Shown here piece by piece: positions 35,401 through 48,453 of a stretch of 64,000 nucleotides of DNA; positions within the stretch are counted from its first letter, which is position 1, and each line of letters opens with the position of its first letter. The notes beneath the pieces are model-generated. The model was not told the origin of the DNA, made no database searches, and worked only from the letters and a program-made list of their open reading frames with translations. The position numbers were made by a program, and so were the translations under genes. Source of the stretch: Trichinella spiralis (taxonomy: Eukaryota > Nematoda > Enoplea > Trichinellida > Trichinellidae); assembly GCA_000181795.3 (NCBI GenBank), contig CM012955.1, positions 3,148,774 through 3,212,773 on the forward strand, in the 5' to 3' direction.

Positions 35401-38400
35401 CATTTTGAATTATTTATTTAGCTTATTTAAATTTTGAATTATTCAACTTTGTACAATTGTAATAAAAGTGAGGGAGTATTTGAAAGTGGACGCACTACTT
35501 TACGGTGATACAAGTGGAGAGTTTTATTTTTGACAAAGCAATAATAATAAATTTAAATATATATATATATATATATATTCTAAAATGTATCAATTTATTT
35601 TGAGTCGGTGCTTCAATGTATTGTTTGGGGAAAGCTGTTTTTTGAAAAAGTTGTTTCCAATGTCTGCCTTGTCCTAGCGTTAATTTGCTTTTAAACTGGG
35701 CTATTTCAAGCCATTCTCACAAGCAAAGTAAACAAATTTTCAAAATGGCAATTTTCAAATTGCAAACGTTCACTTGAATTTAAATATATCAAATTAGACG
35801 TGTTTTTTTTCTTCTTTTTTGATTCCAAGCAAAAGCATAAACATGCTTTTTGATGGTGCTTTCAGCAACCAGTTGATCAATTTAAATAAAATAATAAATG
35901 ACCAGAAATGACGCGATTTTAACTTTCCCAGATCAACAGCCATGATGTCCCTTTCAAAATGACAATGATAAATGAATTGCTTAACGACAAAAAGCAGCAA
36001 AAATTCAAGCTTCCTTCGACTGTTGCCCGTTGACATGCAAAGCTTTGAAAAGAGCAAAAAGTAATAATAATAAAAAGGCTTTCGGTTCCACTCCACTAGC
36101 CGCAATGTTCAATTGCTAACTTCCGCGTCGGACAGATGTCCGCAATTTCTCATCTGATCAAAGCATCCATAGAAAAGAAACAATAATTTTTATTCGCCAT
36201 ATTTTTCATCTTTCGATTCAGCTGTTTGACATAAATCTAAGCGGCGTTTCTAAGCAAACAATTTTAACTACTTTGCTACCATAAACACCTACCAGAAAAG
36301 CTTTCCAACAGAGTTACACTTTGTGCATGATCTGATTGGTTGATATTATCGTCATTATTCGTATAAAAAAGTTTTTTCATTATTTTTTTTCATTTAGATT
36401 TGAGACCGAGGCAGAGAACACGACACAAACGAATGCACAAAGAAAAGTACCACGTGGCTGCATACGAACGTTTGGTCAATGCAGTTGTCAGAAAAAATAT
36501 TCAACCTCTACGAGAAAAGTATTTTCAAGAAGTCTGTGCTCCTTCGGTACAAGAATTTGTCAAAGTCGAAGAAAAACAACACGCTTATGTTTATGGAAAT
36601 ACTGAATACGCGGAAATTTACTTGAAAGAAACACCAAACTGCAGCGAACAACTAACCGAAGAGGAGGATGGAAGGTATGCAACGTATGAGGAATGTTTAC
36701 AAGAATTTAAAGAATCTGAAGATGATAAATACCATCGGCACGCATTATCAACTGTGGAGCCACAAGAAGAACGAGCGACTGTATTGGATCAGTATGTGGA
36801 AATCATGGAAACATTAGCCGATGATCATCTGTCTGACGAAGAGATTGTCTGGAATAATGCCGGTACGACGCTTCAAGAAGAGCAAACTGAAATTCAGCAG
36901 TCAATACAAAGCATGACCGATATTGGCAAGGATATAGAGAAAACTTGCAAAGAAATTATGCAAAGTGTGAGTGGAATTTTTCAAATTGCAGAACAAATTA
37001 AGAATACTTCGCCGCGAAGTGCGTCCAATGCGCCTTCTTCAACACTGGACCACCTTTCCTCCGCTTCAGACGAAACATCCAAGCGAATGGAAAGTATCTC
37101 GTCAGTGGACACGGAAATGCTTAGGTTGCTCAAGTTGGGCGAAGAGCTTCAATCAAGCGGATGTCAAAGTAGAAGTCGCGTGTCCGGTGAAAGAAGTCCA
37201 ACTGCCCATTCTTTGCTCTCGTCAGAATCTCTGGGCATTCAGAACGCATCACTGAGCTGCAACAGCGACTGTGGGCAAGTTTTGGAAAAATGTTTCAGTC
37301 TTGAACGACCGCGATGGAAATGGATCTCACCTTTGGGACAGAAATGTCGGCGCCGACCCGAGTCCGGAGCCAGTGATCAATTTTTGGAAGAAAAGCTCGC
37401 CGTACTTGCGGCCCAACGACCATGCTTAAATGGCTTGTCATTGTTGAAGCCAGTATGGTGCCAGCCTGAACGACCCAGACGTACATCTTTGGAGGAGGCG
37501 ACAAAAAAGGTCGACGAAATGCTTCGACAAGCTAAGCTGCGACAAAAAACAACCACTTTCTTGAATTCAAATTTTCACGTGAAAGAAACTGAAGAACGAA
37601 AACAATTTGATCTTTCCTCTGCTGCGAATTGCAGTTTAGTTGGTCAAGCTAACGCCATTATCAACGCGTTTAAGAAAAATTCAACAATCGACACAGAGCC
37701 AAGTGTGGTATCCTCTCTTTCAAAAGACAAAATGGACTACACTAGACGTTGGCTTGAAGGGGATTTGAAATCATTCAGTTCTGTCAAATCAAATTTGCCA
37801 CTACTCGATGCGAAATATTCCAACGATGCTGATCTCCAGTCAGTTGGAAGTGCTTCTGCTGAAGTGGCCGCAATTACAGATTGGAAGAGCAGCTGCAAAG
37901 AAGCTCAATTACCAAATGAACTCGTCGTTTGGCACAGACGTGAAGACAGCAAAGAGAACTCAACGGTGGATATATTTGACAATGGATTAACGGCGGAGAA
38001 TCCGCCTTATTCATGCGGCAAAGGTGGTAAAGCAGAGTTTCAGTTCAGTCCTGTCAAGCCAATTTCATCCACCTCGAGTTCAGAGAGCAGTTTTTCCAAC
38101 AATGATTACCACTCAACAAAATCACCCAGAGAATATTGTTTCAAAACCAAAAATGCTCTAGACGACTTCTCTGCTCAGAGCTTGCCACTGGGATTCTGTA
38201 CGCCGTCCTGCTTGCCGAAAAGAAAGGGCAGTGCCATTACTACAACGCCTGCATCCACGACACCGACAGTGGACGTTGTGATTGTAGCGCCTTGGGCTAA
38301 GCAACTTTACATAGCCTCTGAATCATCAAGCTCACGTGACAGTAAGCCCAACAAAAAACAACTCAAACCAGCAGAGCAGTCGAAACAAAAAATGCACGCT

Positions 38401-39634
38401 ATTTACGATTTGGTCGACGAGCTTGAACTGAACACTGAACCGTCTGATCCAATACGACTGCATTTCCCAGTTAACACAAGCAACGAGAAGCTCGGTAATT
38501 GTAGCATGGCCAACGGTGAAGTACCCTTGCAAAGCAGACGTCGAGAAAAGCGTACATTCAAGCCATTCCGGCGTACAAGTCAGGGTAATTTTTTTCACAC
38601 ACACAGAGATCGATTGGAAATTTCTGGACAAGCAAACAGCGCAAATAATCTAGTACATTCAGTTGGTGGGGGGGAGCAGAATTTATTGAACCGGATGAGA
38701 GTTCACGATGGTAAATTGCCGCTGTCATCATTTTTACGCCCATGGAAAGCGGCAGGCTCTTCGACAAATCAACAAGCTTCTACTACAGAAATTAAAGATT
38801 ATGACAATTTGCAAGTAAAGAGAAAAGAGTCGGACAAAAGGCTTTGTTCCACGCGCAGTGAAGGGCACTTGACCAACAGCAAGCTGACAAACAATCTTGA
38901 ACCGACAACGGTTCGCGGGACGGAGGGGGAATTGTGGGTAAGACTTCTTCCTAAAAGAAGCCACCTTTCCAATGTTGCATCGAACGAAAGTCGATCCATG
39001 CAGTCCAGTGTGTCGTTGAATTCAGCTTCATCTCGTCATACCCCAGTTGCTGAACTGTTGCCTTCACCGAAATCCCAACCGCTGAGCTCACGAAGTTACC
39101 GATATTTGGGTAGTTCAGCCAGCGAAGCCGGTGGCATGGTAAAGCTGTACGATAGCAGATTCGGTAAACCTGTCGCAAATGCGGCTAATTCAATGCCAAG
39201 ACATCTTATTCGAACACTGTTGAGCAAGTTGAAAAACAGCGGCAACTCGTCCGGCAGAGATTTGAGAACATCCGACGACAGTTTTCGAGATGTAGTTTCG
39301 CATTCGTTGGTCAACGTCACCAATGAGGCAGCAAACCACTGGTATGGAATGCAAGAGCAGCATTTGTCCGGTACTGAATTTGTTGAAAAGAAAATGCTAA
39401 AAATCCAACTAGACAATCTTTTACCTTGGCAACAATATTCCTATTCATATCCGAGTAGCCGCGGTAAGCAAGTTGAATTATTTCTTGTCTTGTTTCGTTT
39501 GCTTACGTGTTCTGTGCTTCAAATTTTACTACGCAAAATTTGATCATTTATTTTTAGCAACAAAATCTCTGTCCAAGACAAATCAGTTCAAAGCAGCTTT
39601 TTCACAGTTTTGGAAAAAACGACAGCTCAATTAA
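32458..39634 (+). CDS. Large Ser-rich protein, family not recognised
   Basis: Three exons (32458-33154, 36398-39463, 39558-39634) join in phase to 1279 residues. The first has a polar Ser-rich start with SLPNLSSASAPNLSPTSL, then DDSWNAHYWALTSMWANQTGS and a basic RAGKRHRRRKSLDL segment. The long second exon opens with a basic helix-rich stretch (LRPRQRTRHKRMHKEKYHV, AYERLVNAVVRKNIQPLREKY, VQEFVKVEEKQHAY). A likely coiled coil follows (EEQTEIQQSIQSMTDIGKDI), then more than 700 residues of Ser/Asn/Lys-rich disorder, and a better-ordered end (NSMPRHLIRTLLSKLKNS, MLKIQLDNLLPWQQYSYSY, FKAAFSQFWKKRQLN). There is no signal peptide or membrane segment. A cytoskeletal or nuclear scaffold is possible, but I cannot name a family. 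The start at 32458 follows a clear acceptor at 32399. Confidence 0.75.
33155..36397. other. Intron 1 of the Ser-rich gene, 3.2 kb
   Basis: The longest intron seen here. The donor GTGGTATGT and acceptor TTTCATTTAG agree in phase. It contains a (AT)n run at 35556-35579 and no ORF I can support; additional alternative exons are not excluded. Confidence 0.6.
35556..35579. repeat. (AT)n microsatellite
   Basis: AT dinucleotide run of about twelve units inside the long intron of the Ser-rich gene. Confidence 0.8.
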
Positions 39635-41747
39635 AGTTATAAATTAGCTTGCCAAAATACTGACCTGATTATTTATTAGATCTGCGGTGCCGTCATCCAA
39701 CGACAAACACTTAAGCTGTACAAAAACGGTGTGTGAAAAGATTTCATTTTAAAATGCCATTTTTTGTTAATTTTGTTTTGCTCTTAATTTTTTATCATAT
39801 AATGCATGAAATGAGACGCTTTACGTTTCTTTTTCTTTTATTGCTTCTGCACAATTTCGCACGTTATATTGTAACATTTTGATCTGTTGCATTGAATGAA
39901 TACATGTTCATTGAATTATGTTACATGAAAATAAAATGTACCCAACTTTCACGTATGCCAATTAATTATTTATTTCATTTGAACATGCAGCTGACTATTT
40001 TAAATTTCGTCCATTATTTAATTTTTATTAATCAAATTCCTAGTTCATATTAAGAATTTGGTATAATTTCTATTTGTATTATAAAGTTGAAATAAGACCG
40101 AGGCCATTTGCACGATTTCTCAAAGCGCTGAACTTTACAATTGTAACAATGGCTTTTTTTATAAGAAAACGTTTCGAGAATTCAGAGTAAAGTATGATCA
40201 AGTTTGTATAATCAAAGAGATAAATATATATTTTAAAGAAATTTCGTATTAAATTTTAACGTAAGTTAAATTATTCTTGATTACTACAATAAACTTTAAA
40301 CTTCCACTTTCATTACAATTTCTAATGAATAGCAGCAACTCGGTTCGATTAATGAATGATAAGAACCTGAATATCATATTTAATTAATTCATCACAGCTT
40401 TTGGCATTGTTCTATTTCAATCAAGATTATTTTTCTGTTATTAATATTTCATTTTTTCAAAGAATATTTATTTGCCTATATGAAATATGTAATTTATGGT
40501 TAGAAACATTTGATAATTAAAATAAAGTGCATTTAGATTTGTGTTACGTTTTGCACTTATTTTATACACACACGCATGCGCTCAACAACAGTTCAATTCA
40601 AGCTTACCAAAATTGGCATCTTCTCATCGTTGAGAACCATCTGCTTGTCATGGTGTGATTGGAAAAAAAATGATGAATAATTTTCAAGAAATAAATTTAA
40701 AATAAACAAGGAAAAGCAAATCAGCTTTGTCGGTGCTGTTCACTCTGACTTCGTGGTGAAAATGCCAATCTCTGCAGTCGCCGCGGTCAGTCAAACTGCA
40801 GCTTTATCAAATGAAGCTTACAAAGCAAACAAAATTAATGCACGCACTTGATTGTGCTCCTTCATCTCTACTGACAAGTGAACGCGTCGACTATTTCTGA
40901 TTTGCATATTTACTGCTAAACATGGCAATAAATTTACATGCTATATGAAAATCATGTTCTATTATTATTTTACTGTTCCTTATGAAGCTTATTATGAAAG
41001 AAAAACTCATCTACTGTACAAAAATTTCAGAAAATAGTTTGACAATCATGATTTGACAAAAAAAATTCCAAAATAATCCAAGTTAAAAAAAATGTAATTT
41101 TAAAGTTCACTTTGTGTGAGATTTTTATCAAGCACTATACGATATGGTGGAAAAGAATGAAAAAGCAATTGTTTTATGGAAATGAATTTAATTTTCTTTG
41201 AGCAGAGCTTAGGTTGATAAATTAAGATAAATTGAGAAATTCTTTCCGATTGTCAAAATGCTATATAGAAATTCGATAAACTGAATCAATCGACGCTATT
41301 GTTGTTCAGTTTGTTAAAAACCAATGAAGTTGTCATTGATGTAGATGAAAGTTTTATTTTCGCCCCTCGACTGCTTTTATTTATTCCACATTCAAGAAAA
41401 TTACGTTAACCTGAAAAAAAGAATAAACCTTTTTGAAAATTATTGTCTGATGCACAGTGGCTGGCCAGGGTAGCGGCGACATGCGCTTAGCTAATTGGCT
41501 TGTACATGCGCTGAAATTGACGCACCCATTTTGTATATTTCTTGCTCTGACTGACCTACGATGACCTACCGCAGCCAACTGCCAGTACTTGGAGCTATCT
41601 AGCCGATGTCATGCTGTGACAGGAAATTTCTATATCAAAAAGATGGCTATGAATTTGACCTATTAAACTCAAACCGGGTTGACAGCCTGTATATATATGC
41701 ATATATCTTTGATAATCATGGCAATCTGAGGTTTTCGCAGCTTCTCG
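39635..41747. other. Intergenic, 2.1 kb
   Basis: The 3' side of the Ser-rich gene and the promoter side of the collagen. AT-rich; AATAAA-type signals occur at about 39930, too far to assign with certainty. I see no gene. Confidence 0.55.
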
Positions 41748-42873
<1,126 letters not shown>

Positions 42874-42950
42874 TTCAGTGATTACTTTAAAAAATTTATT
42901 TTCATTGTTGATTGTTTTTACTCTCATTATTTTTCTTTGTAAAATGCTTG

Positions 42951-42985
42951 TGAATAAAAAATATTCACGTTAGTTGTGTAATAAA
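42951..42985 (+). terminator. Polyadenylation signals of the collagen gene
   Basis: Two AATAAA hexamers in an AT-rich context 80-110 bp after the collagen stop codon. Confidence 0.5.
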
Positions 42986-44048
42986 GAAATGTTTTAATGC
43001 TTTTTGTCACATGTTGTCAAAATGATTATTAAGATGGTTTGTGTAACATCCGTTGAATTTATTTGGACAGTCACAATTTTTGGTTTCAATTAGCAGTCAC
43101 TTTCTTCTTTCCGATAATGGAAAGTGACATTTTGACCAATTCGTGGCCAACCCCGGTATGTCAAAGAAGGTGAAATCTGCAATATGGGTGCCACATAGTT
43201 GTCTGATAGATAGGTCACGCATCTTTGCCATTATCATGGCAGTCAACAACGCAAGTCATTTTAAAAACATGGACAACGCACACACACGCACATAATTTGA
43301 TAGTTAAAAATTCAAAACTTAATGAAGAAATTTTGTAAAAATTTGCCAGTCACTTCTTTGCTCTAGAAAAGCAATGTTCTAAAACTAGTGGTGGTTAATG
43401 AAACATGTATAATTTTGCATTAAAATTCGGACCTTGAACATGATTTGATGTTTGTTGTAATTTTTCATACTGAAACTAGTATTCATATCGCTTATAACAA
43501 AAGATGACTTAGTTGATTAAATGAAAATTAAATATTTTGATATTAAAAAGATATGCAATAGAAGATTTTGGTATGAAAGGTACAACAACATTAATAGATT
43601 TCAAAAGTAGCATTCTATTGTATTCATGTATACAATAATGCTTCAAGTGCATTACAGAATTCTTTATAAAAGAAATTAGAAATTATTAATAAACTTAGCA
43701 ATTCCCAAAAAACCATATGTCAGAAATGATAGATTTATCAACTAGGCCTAAGAACAGGTGCCTAATTTAACCAAAAAATTTTATTTTTACTGAATAATCT
43801 TAAATTCCAAATTAATATTTTACAATAATTCTTCAACAATAAAACATAAGCATACATTTCACATATAATAATAAACAACAATAATAATAACAACTGATAA
43901 TATATGAATATTACTTTTAGCTGTAATAGATCAAAGTGCTGAAAATTTCTGTTTAAAAAGTTATGTTATCACAAATTACAAAACAGATTTTAAGATCGAA
44001 ATGCAAAAGAATAATTTCTAGACGCCGTTTTTTCAATATACGCCAATT
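42986..44048. other. Intergenic between convergent collagen and zinc finger genes
   Basis: AT-rich. A short hairpin (TGCCAT-TATC-ATGGCA near 43228) and a moderately GC-rich patch at 43090-43270 are visible, but I see no gene. Confidence 0.5.
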
Positions 44049-46207
44049 TCAAGTGCTTTCAAATGCTAATTTCTTTTCTGAAAAATAAGTTTTAGCAAAA
44101 AAAGTAGGATGACTTGGTGAATCAGAAACGTTCGAAATCTCTAAATCTTCGTTTTCTTTTTCATCACTGTCAATGTCTTCTTCATTCTGAAAATAAAATT
44201 CTAATAATGCATGTCTTACAGCAACAAGCACTTCACTGATATACTGACTTTAAACAAATTCAAAAAATTTCACAAGTCAAAAAAAATAAGAAACTCCATT
44301 CAAACAATTCTACATTTAAATAGCGGATAAAATCTAAACTAGAGACTGCGCATGTCATTACAAACAGTTGTATAAGTCATTCACTTACATAAGATTTTTC
44401 ATTAACTGATATTTGCTTATTACTGCTTCTCTGCTTGTAAACTGAACGACGCTTACTAAGCTTAGAGTCTTCAAATTTTTCTTTCAACTCTTCATCACCA
44501 CTACTACCATAACTAGAATCAGGATTCATATCTGAAAGTTAAATGCTTTGTCACTGATAATCACAATCAAATTACAGTTATTGTTACTTTGATAATCCGA
44601 TAATGCATATGATAAATCGCAAGTGTTTTCATCAGATTCTTTGTCAGCTGCATTATCAGATTGTAAATCTGCCTGCAGTTCAATATGCCATATGGTTTTT
44701 TCTTGCTTTTTGTGAACTTGAACATTCTTACTTGATTTTGTTTTGCCTTAATAATTTACCGTTTTAAAAATTATTTTAAAATATAACATAATAGAACTTA
44801 TAAAACATGTGTTTTAGTAAGCATATTTAATTTATTTTTTATATTTTCATTTTCAATATATAACACAAAATTATAGAAATTTGTCTATTTTCAGACTTTT
44901 AGCTAAATTTTAAAGTTTATTAGCCAAATTAGTCTATAACTTAAAAAGAATTTTTCACTTTTACTAGAGATTATAAGTGAAAACAGTAAATTTCAATTCT
45001 TACCTGAAACTTTGCTTTTATTCATTTGCCTTGTATGACGATATTCAGTCGATTCGTTCACGATTTGAGAATCTTCCCAGTGGCATAGATGACACTGGGC
45101 ATTTTTAGGTTTCAAGCAGAATTTGCTTGAATTTGTGCCCCACTGACCGTAGTTGCCTGCAATAGCTGCATTTTGCAACCACGGATGGGATTTCATCTGA
45201 TCAACTGGCACTTTAATTGGTGTATAAAGTTGAACAAAATTTCCCAAAACAAACGGCTGTCGTTGATAACAGTCTGTGAGAATAAAACTAATTATTTACA
45301 AAAACAACAAACAATAGTTTAATTTTAAAAAATCCCTGACCAACAGTCGGAGAAACAACACAACTTAAAGCTGTGCAAAATTTGTTGCACTGTTCAAGAC
45401 CATTTGATGCTAATAAATATGGCTGACTGGTCAAAGTATTTCTCCAATAACAGCAGTCCGGCAGGAGGTTGACACTTTTTACATTTTCAGAAGCAAACGC
45501 TCTGCATTGCTGTTTATCTGAAATGTTCATTCTATCAAGTAAAATTCATAAAAGCTTCACAAGATTCCGTTTTCAAACATAAAAACTAAATAATATCAAC
45601 AACAGCGTTTCATAAATGCAGATTTGCTTTTTTGCATAAATTTTAACCAAAAATGAAATTTAAATTACTATTTGTTTTTAAATAGTTTAAATAGTAAATA
45701 AACTATTTAAAACAGAAATTTCTCATTTCCACTTGCTTGATTAGGCGTATTTATTTTACTGAAACGTCAGCTCAATCAGATGAAATACCTCTCTTCAAAG
45801 GGACTTTTATCCAAGAGCAGTATTATAAAAATATGAAAAACGTTTAAAAAGCAAAAAAAAATTCCCCAAAATGGTAGTCCTGTAGAGCTGAATTTTTTCA
45901 GCATATCATCAATAAATGATCCCTTTTTAATGTTGCTAAATGTACAGTAGCAATTATTTATTCTCAGGTTACAATGTTGAGATTAATTTTCAGTGAGAAA
46001 CAAGTGAACCTTGCGACCTTATCATTTGGACGACATTAAATTAAAAAAGAATCTTATATACATACACGGTAGATGAATATGGAGCAGTTTTAACTTATTT
46101 TGATGTTTTTTTCCGTTACAGTGTCCATGTGCTTGTTTAGCTGAATTAAGATAGCTGTTGCAAACCGTGCAAAAATAGCTGCCTGAAATACCCATCGGCG
46201 GATCCAA
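44049..46207 (-). CDS. U1-like/matrin-type zinc finger protein, family not recognised
   Basis: Six exons (46066-46207, 45341-45517, 45004-45273, 44588-44746, 44389-44531, 44049-44186) join in phase to 342 residues. Near the start lies one finger of the C-x2-C...H-x5-H double-stranded-RNA/U1C type: FCTVCNSYLNSAKQAHGHCNGKKHQNK. The middle part has clustered cysteines (LPDCCYWRNTL, NKFCTALSC, AQCHLCHWED) and a WLQNAAIAGNYGQWG block. The C-terminal third is acidic and Ser-rich with a basic patch (KLSKRRSVYKQR) and ends KKLAFEST. A nuclear RNA- or DNA-binding role is inferred from the finger only. The junction between exons 1 and 2 spans a 548-bp intron and is the least certain; a weak extra exon may be missing there. 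The gene is divergent to the 300-residue gene starting at 46660. Confidence 0.7.
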
Positions 46208-46659
46208 TTTTAAAAACCAAATCGATTTTCAGTGATAAAACTGATATTTGTAAAAAAAGAAAGACTGTTGCGAATAAAAGAGTAAAAATATGAGGAATTA
46301 ATAAAATTCAGCAATTGCAGCCAGCGTTGCTGGTGTTCAGCATTTTACGCTGATCCAGCAACTGATTGTTAATTAGTTGAAATCCATTTTGTACTGTTTG
46401 CTGTGTCCCAGTCGTGACACTTTCAAATTAAAATTGATGTTGACAGATATTTTAACCCAATTCAAAAATCGGTCGTAATATAACAATATGAGCTGATGCG
46501 CTTCGCCACGTATTATTTCAAATGTTCCGCGTTGTTTCTCAGCATCAACATTTGCGTAATAGAGGGGGGAAAAATAGTTCAAGCTTGGCTTTTTTTATTG
46601 ATTGTTGACAACGTTGGCGTTACGGTAAAGCAACAGTTCAAATAACCTGCTGAAAGTAA
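46208..46659. other. Divergent promoter region, 452 bp
   Basis: Lies between the start codons of the zinc finger gene (minus) and the 300-residue gene (plus), and so probably serves both. No clear element seen; the ORF at 46373-46582 is not supported. Confidence 0.4.
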
Positions 46660-48453
46660 ATGACGAATGTGGACGATCATCTGGAATGCCTGCCTCACGG
46701 TGTGAATGTGCCATCGTTGCAATTGACGACGCTAATTCGTCAGCTTGAAGACATCTCGTGCATGCCAGGTCGAAATTAATTTTTCCTGTTCCGATTTAAG
46801 CCAACAACAATAACCGAATTCTTTCATTCAACTGCACAAAATGAAAACGTATTCTGAAATAAAACTGAAATAAAAAAATGCAAATATTCTTTCACATGTC
46901 AAAGCATAATAACAACACTGCAACACGTAACAACAACAAAGTAGCGATTTCGTATGTGGACAACTTTACAAAAGCTTCTTCCTTTTAATTCACGCTGAAA
47001 TACATTTTTTGCATAAAAATCATTACCAAAATATGCATTTTACTACTGCATTTTTTCTCTTATGAACATTTCAATTGCTACTTTTTGAAAAAATATAAAT
47101 AAATTGCTTTGAATGGTTTTGTTTTGCTATCCAACATTTGAAAATTGGAAAAATAAATTGGCGAAACAGAAACTGAAATAAACATTACGTATTTAATTCA
47201 CTTTGTCATTTTATTATTTATTCTATACAGTGGTCACTTCTTCTGACCATTGGCAAGTTTGTTAAAAAAGAACTTTTTCTTTGCCAAAAGAGAAAAATAA
47301 ACTTCATAAATATGCATGTACAAAATTCTTATGGGCATTTTTGATCAGGCAAATTTAATAAATTTATTATATTTCAATATTTGACTTCAGTTTAAGCGTG
47401 AGATAACATTAAAATAAAAGAAATAAAATAGTTGTTTACATTTAAACAATTTAAGCGTTGTTTAAACACTTTAAATAGAAATTTAAACATTTAAATTCTT
47501 TTGAATCTTTTCATACTTACTTTAATTACAACCAGGCATTTGACCGTGTGTTTTGGGCAAAGACTGTGTTCTTCTCTGTCTGAAATCTCTATCAGTATCC
47601 TTTGCAACAATGGTCCAGAAAATTGTTACGTTCAGAAATTTTGAAACACTTGAAGATGCTTTTGGAAAAAAGTGGCGATCCCTTTATGACCAGAAGGGAT
47701 ATCGTCTGGATGGGGAGAAGGATGCAAATTTGCCAGACCAAGTATCATTGATACGGAAACCAGGGACGAATGAAAAATATGAACCACCGCTTTCGTGTCT
47801 GGGTCAAATTTTTGCCAGGATTGCGGCTAGGAGGCTTTGTGAGTTGGGCATTTTGAAACATAGGATGACGAATCAAGTGGTCTACAGTTGTCCATGTTTG
47901 GCTTGTCTGCAGATGTCTTGTGCTTTGCAGAGGACTCTTTTACTGCATAAAATTAGGAAAATTAAAGTTGAACCTGGGTTGGCAGATTTCAGATATACAA
48001 TGGACGCCACAGATAACAAGGCTGAAGAAATCAGAAAAGTGTTTGGCATTGAAACCAATTATCAGTCAGTTATCAGTAAAGAGTCGTTGAAAATGAACGA
48101 AACTCTGGACGATTTCCGAGAACGGTAACAATTTGCTTTTGAACATTTCCCAGTTTTTGAAAATTATCAAATCATTTCATCGTTATAGGCACAAGTTAGT
48201 TATGGATTCAATAATAGCCGATGAAACAGCAATGACTGCGATAGTTGTGACCCATAGTCCAAATGTGATTGCTCACATCCATTATTTTTCAAAGGAACCA
48301 TTAAATGAAGCTATACTTAAAGAAAATATTAAATTCAGCAACAATGTAATTTTTTCGAGAAAGAAAAATGATATATGGAAGTGGCGAGTTGTTCAACAGC
48401 TTAAATTATCGAATCCAAAGAACGAAAAATTTCCCATCCATTTGTGGGATTAG
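46660..48453 (+). CDS. 300-residue protein, family not recognised
   Basis: Exons 46660-46768, 47596-48124 and 48189-48453 join in phase to 300 residues. Exon 1 (MTNVDDHLECLPHGV...DISCMP) is joined over an 827-bp intron and is less certain; without it the start would be the ATG at 47611 (MVQKIVTFRNF). The core reads FETLEDAFGKKWRSLYDQKG, then SLIRKPGTNEKYEPPLSCLG, ARRLCELGILKHRMTNQVVY and SCPCLACLQMSC, a C-x-C-x2-C-x3-C cluster that could bind zinc or an iron-sulfur centre. It ends with a well-structured looking domain: TAIVVTHSPNVIAHIHYF, NNVIFSRKKNDIWKWRVVQQ and a final PIHLWD. There is no signal peptide or membrane span. I cannot name a family. Codon use and phase agreement make it a genuine gene. 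Confidence 0.7.

Noticed and set aside
40330-40345. GGTTCGATTAA as a possible tRNA B box
   Set aside because: It lacks the CC end of the B box and no A box or acceptor stem fits upstream.
43100-43270. GC-richer patch with a small hairpin after the collagen
   Set aside because: The 6-bp stem with a 4-nt loop is too small to support an RNA gene and no ORF is present.
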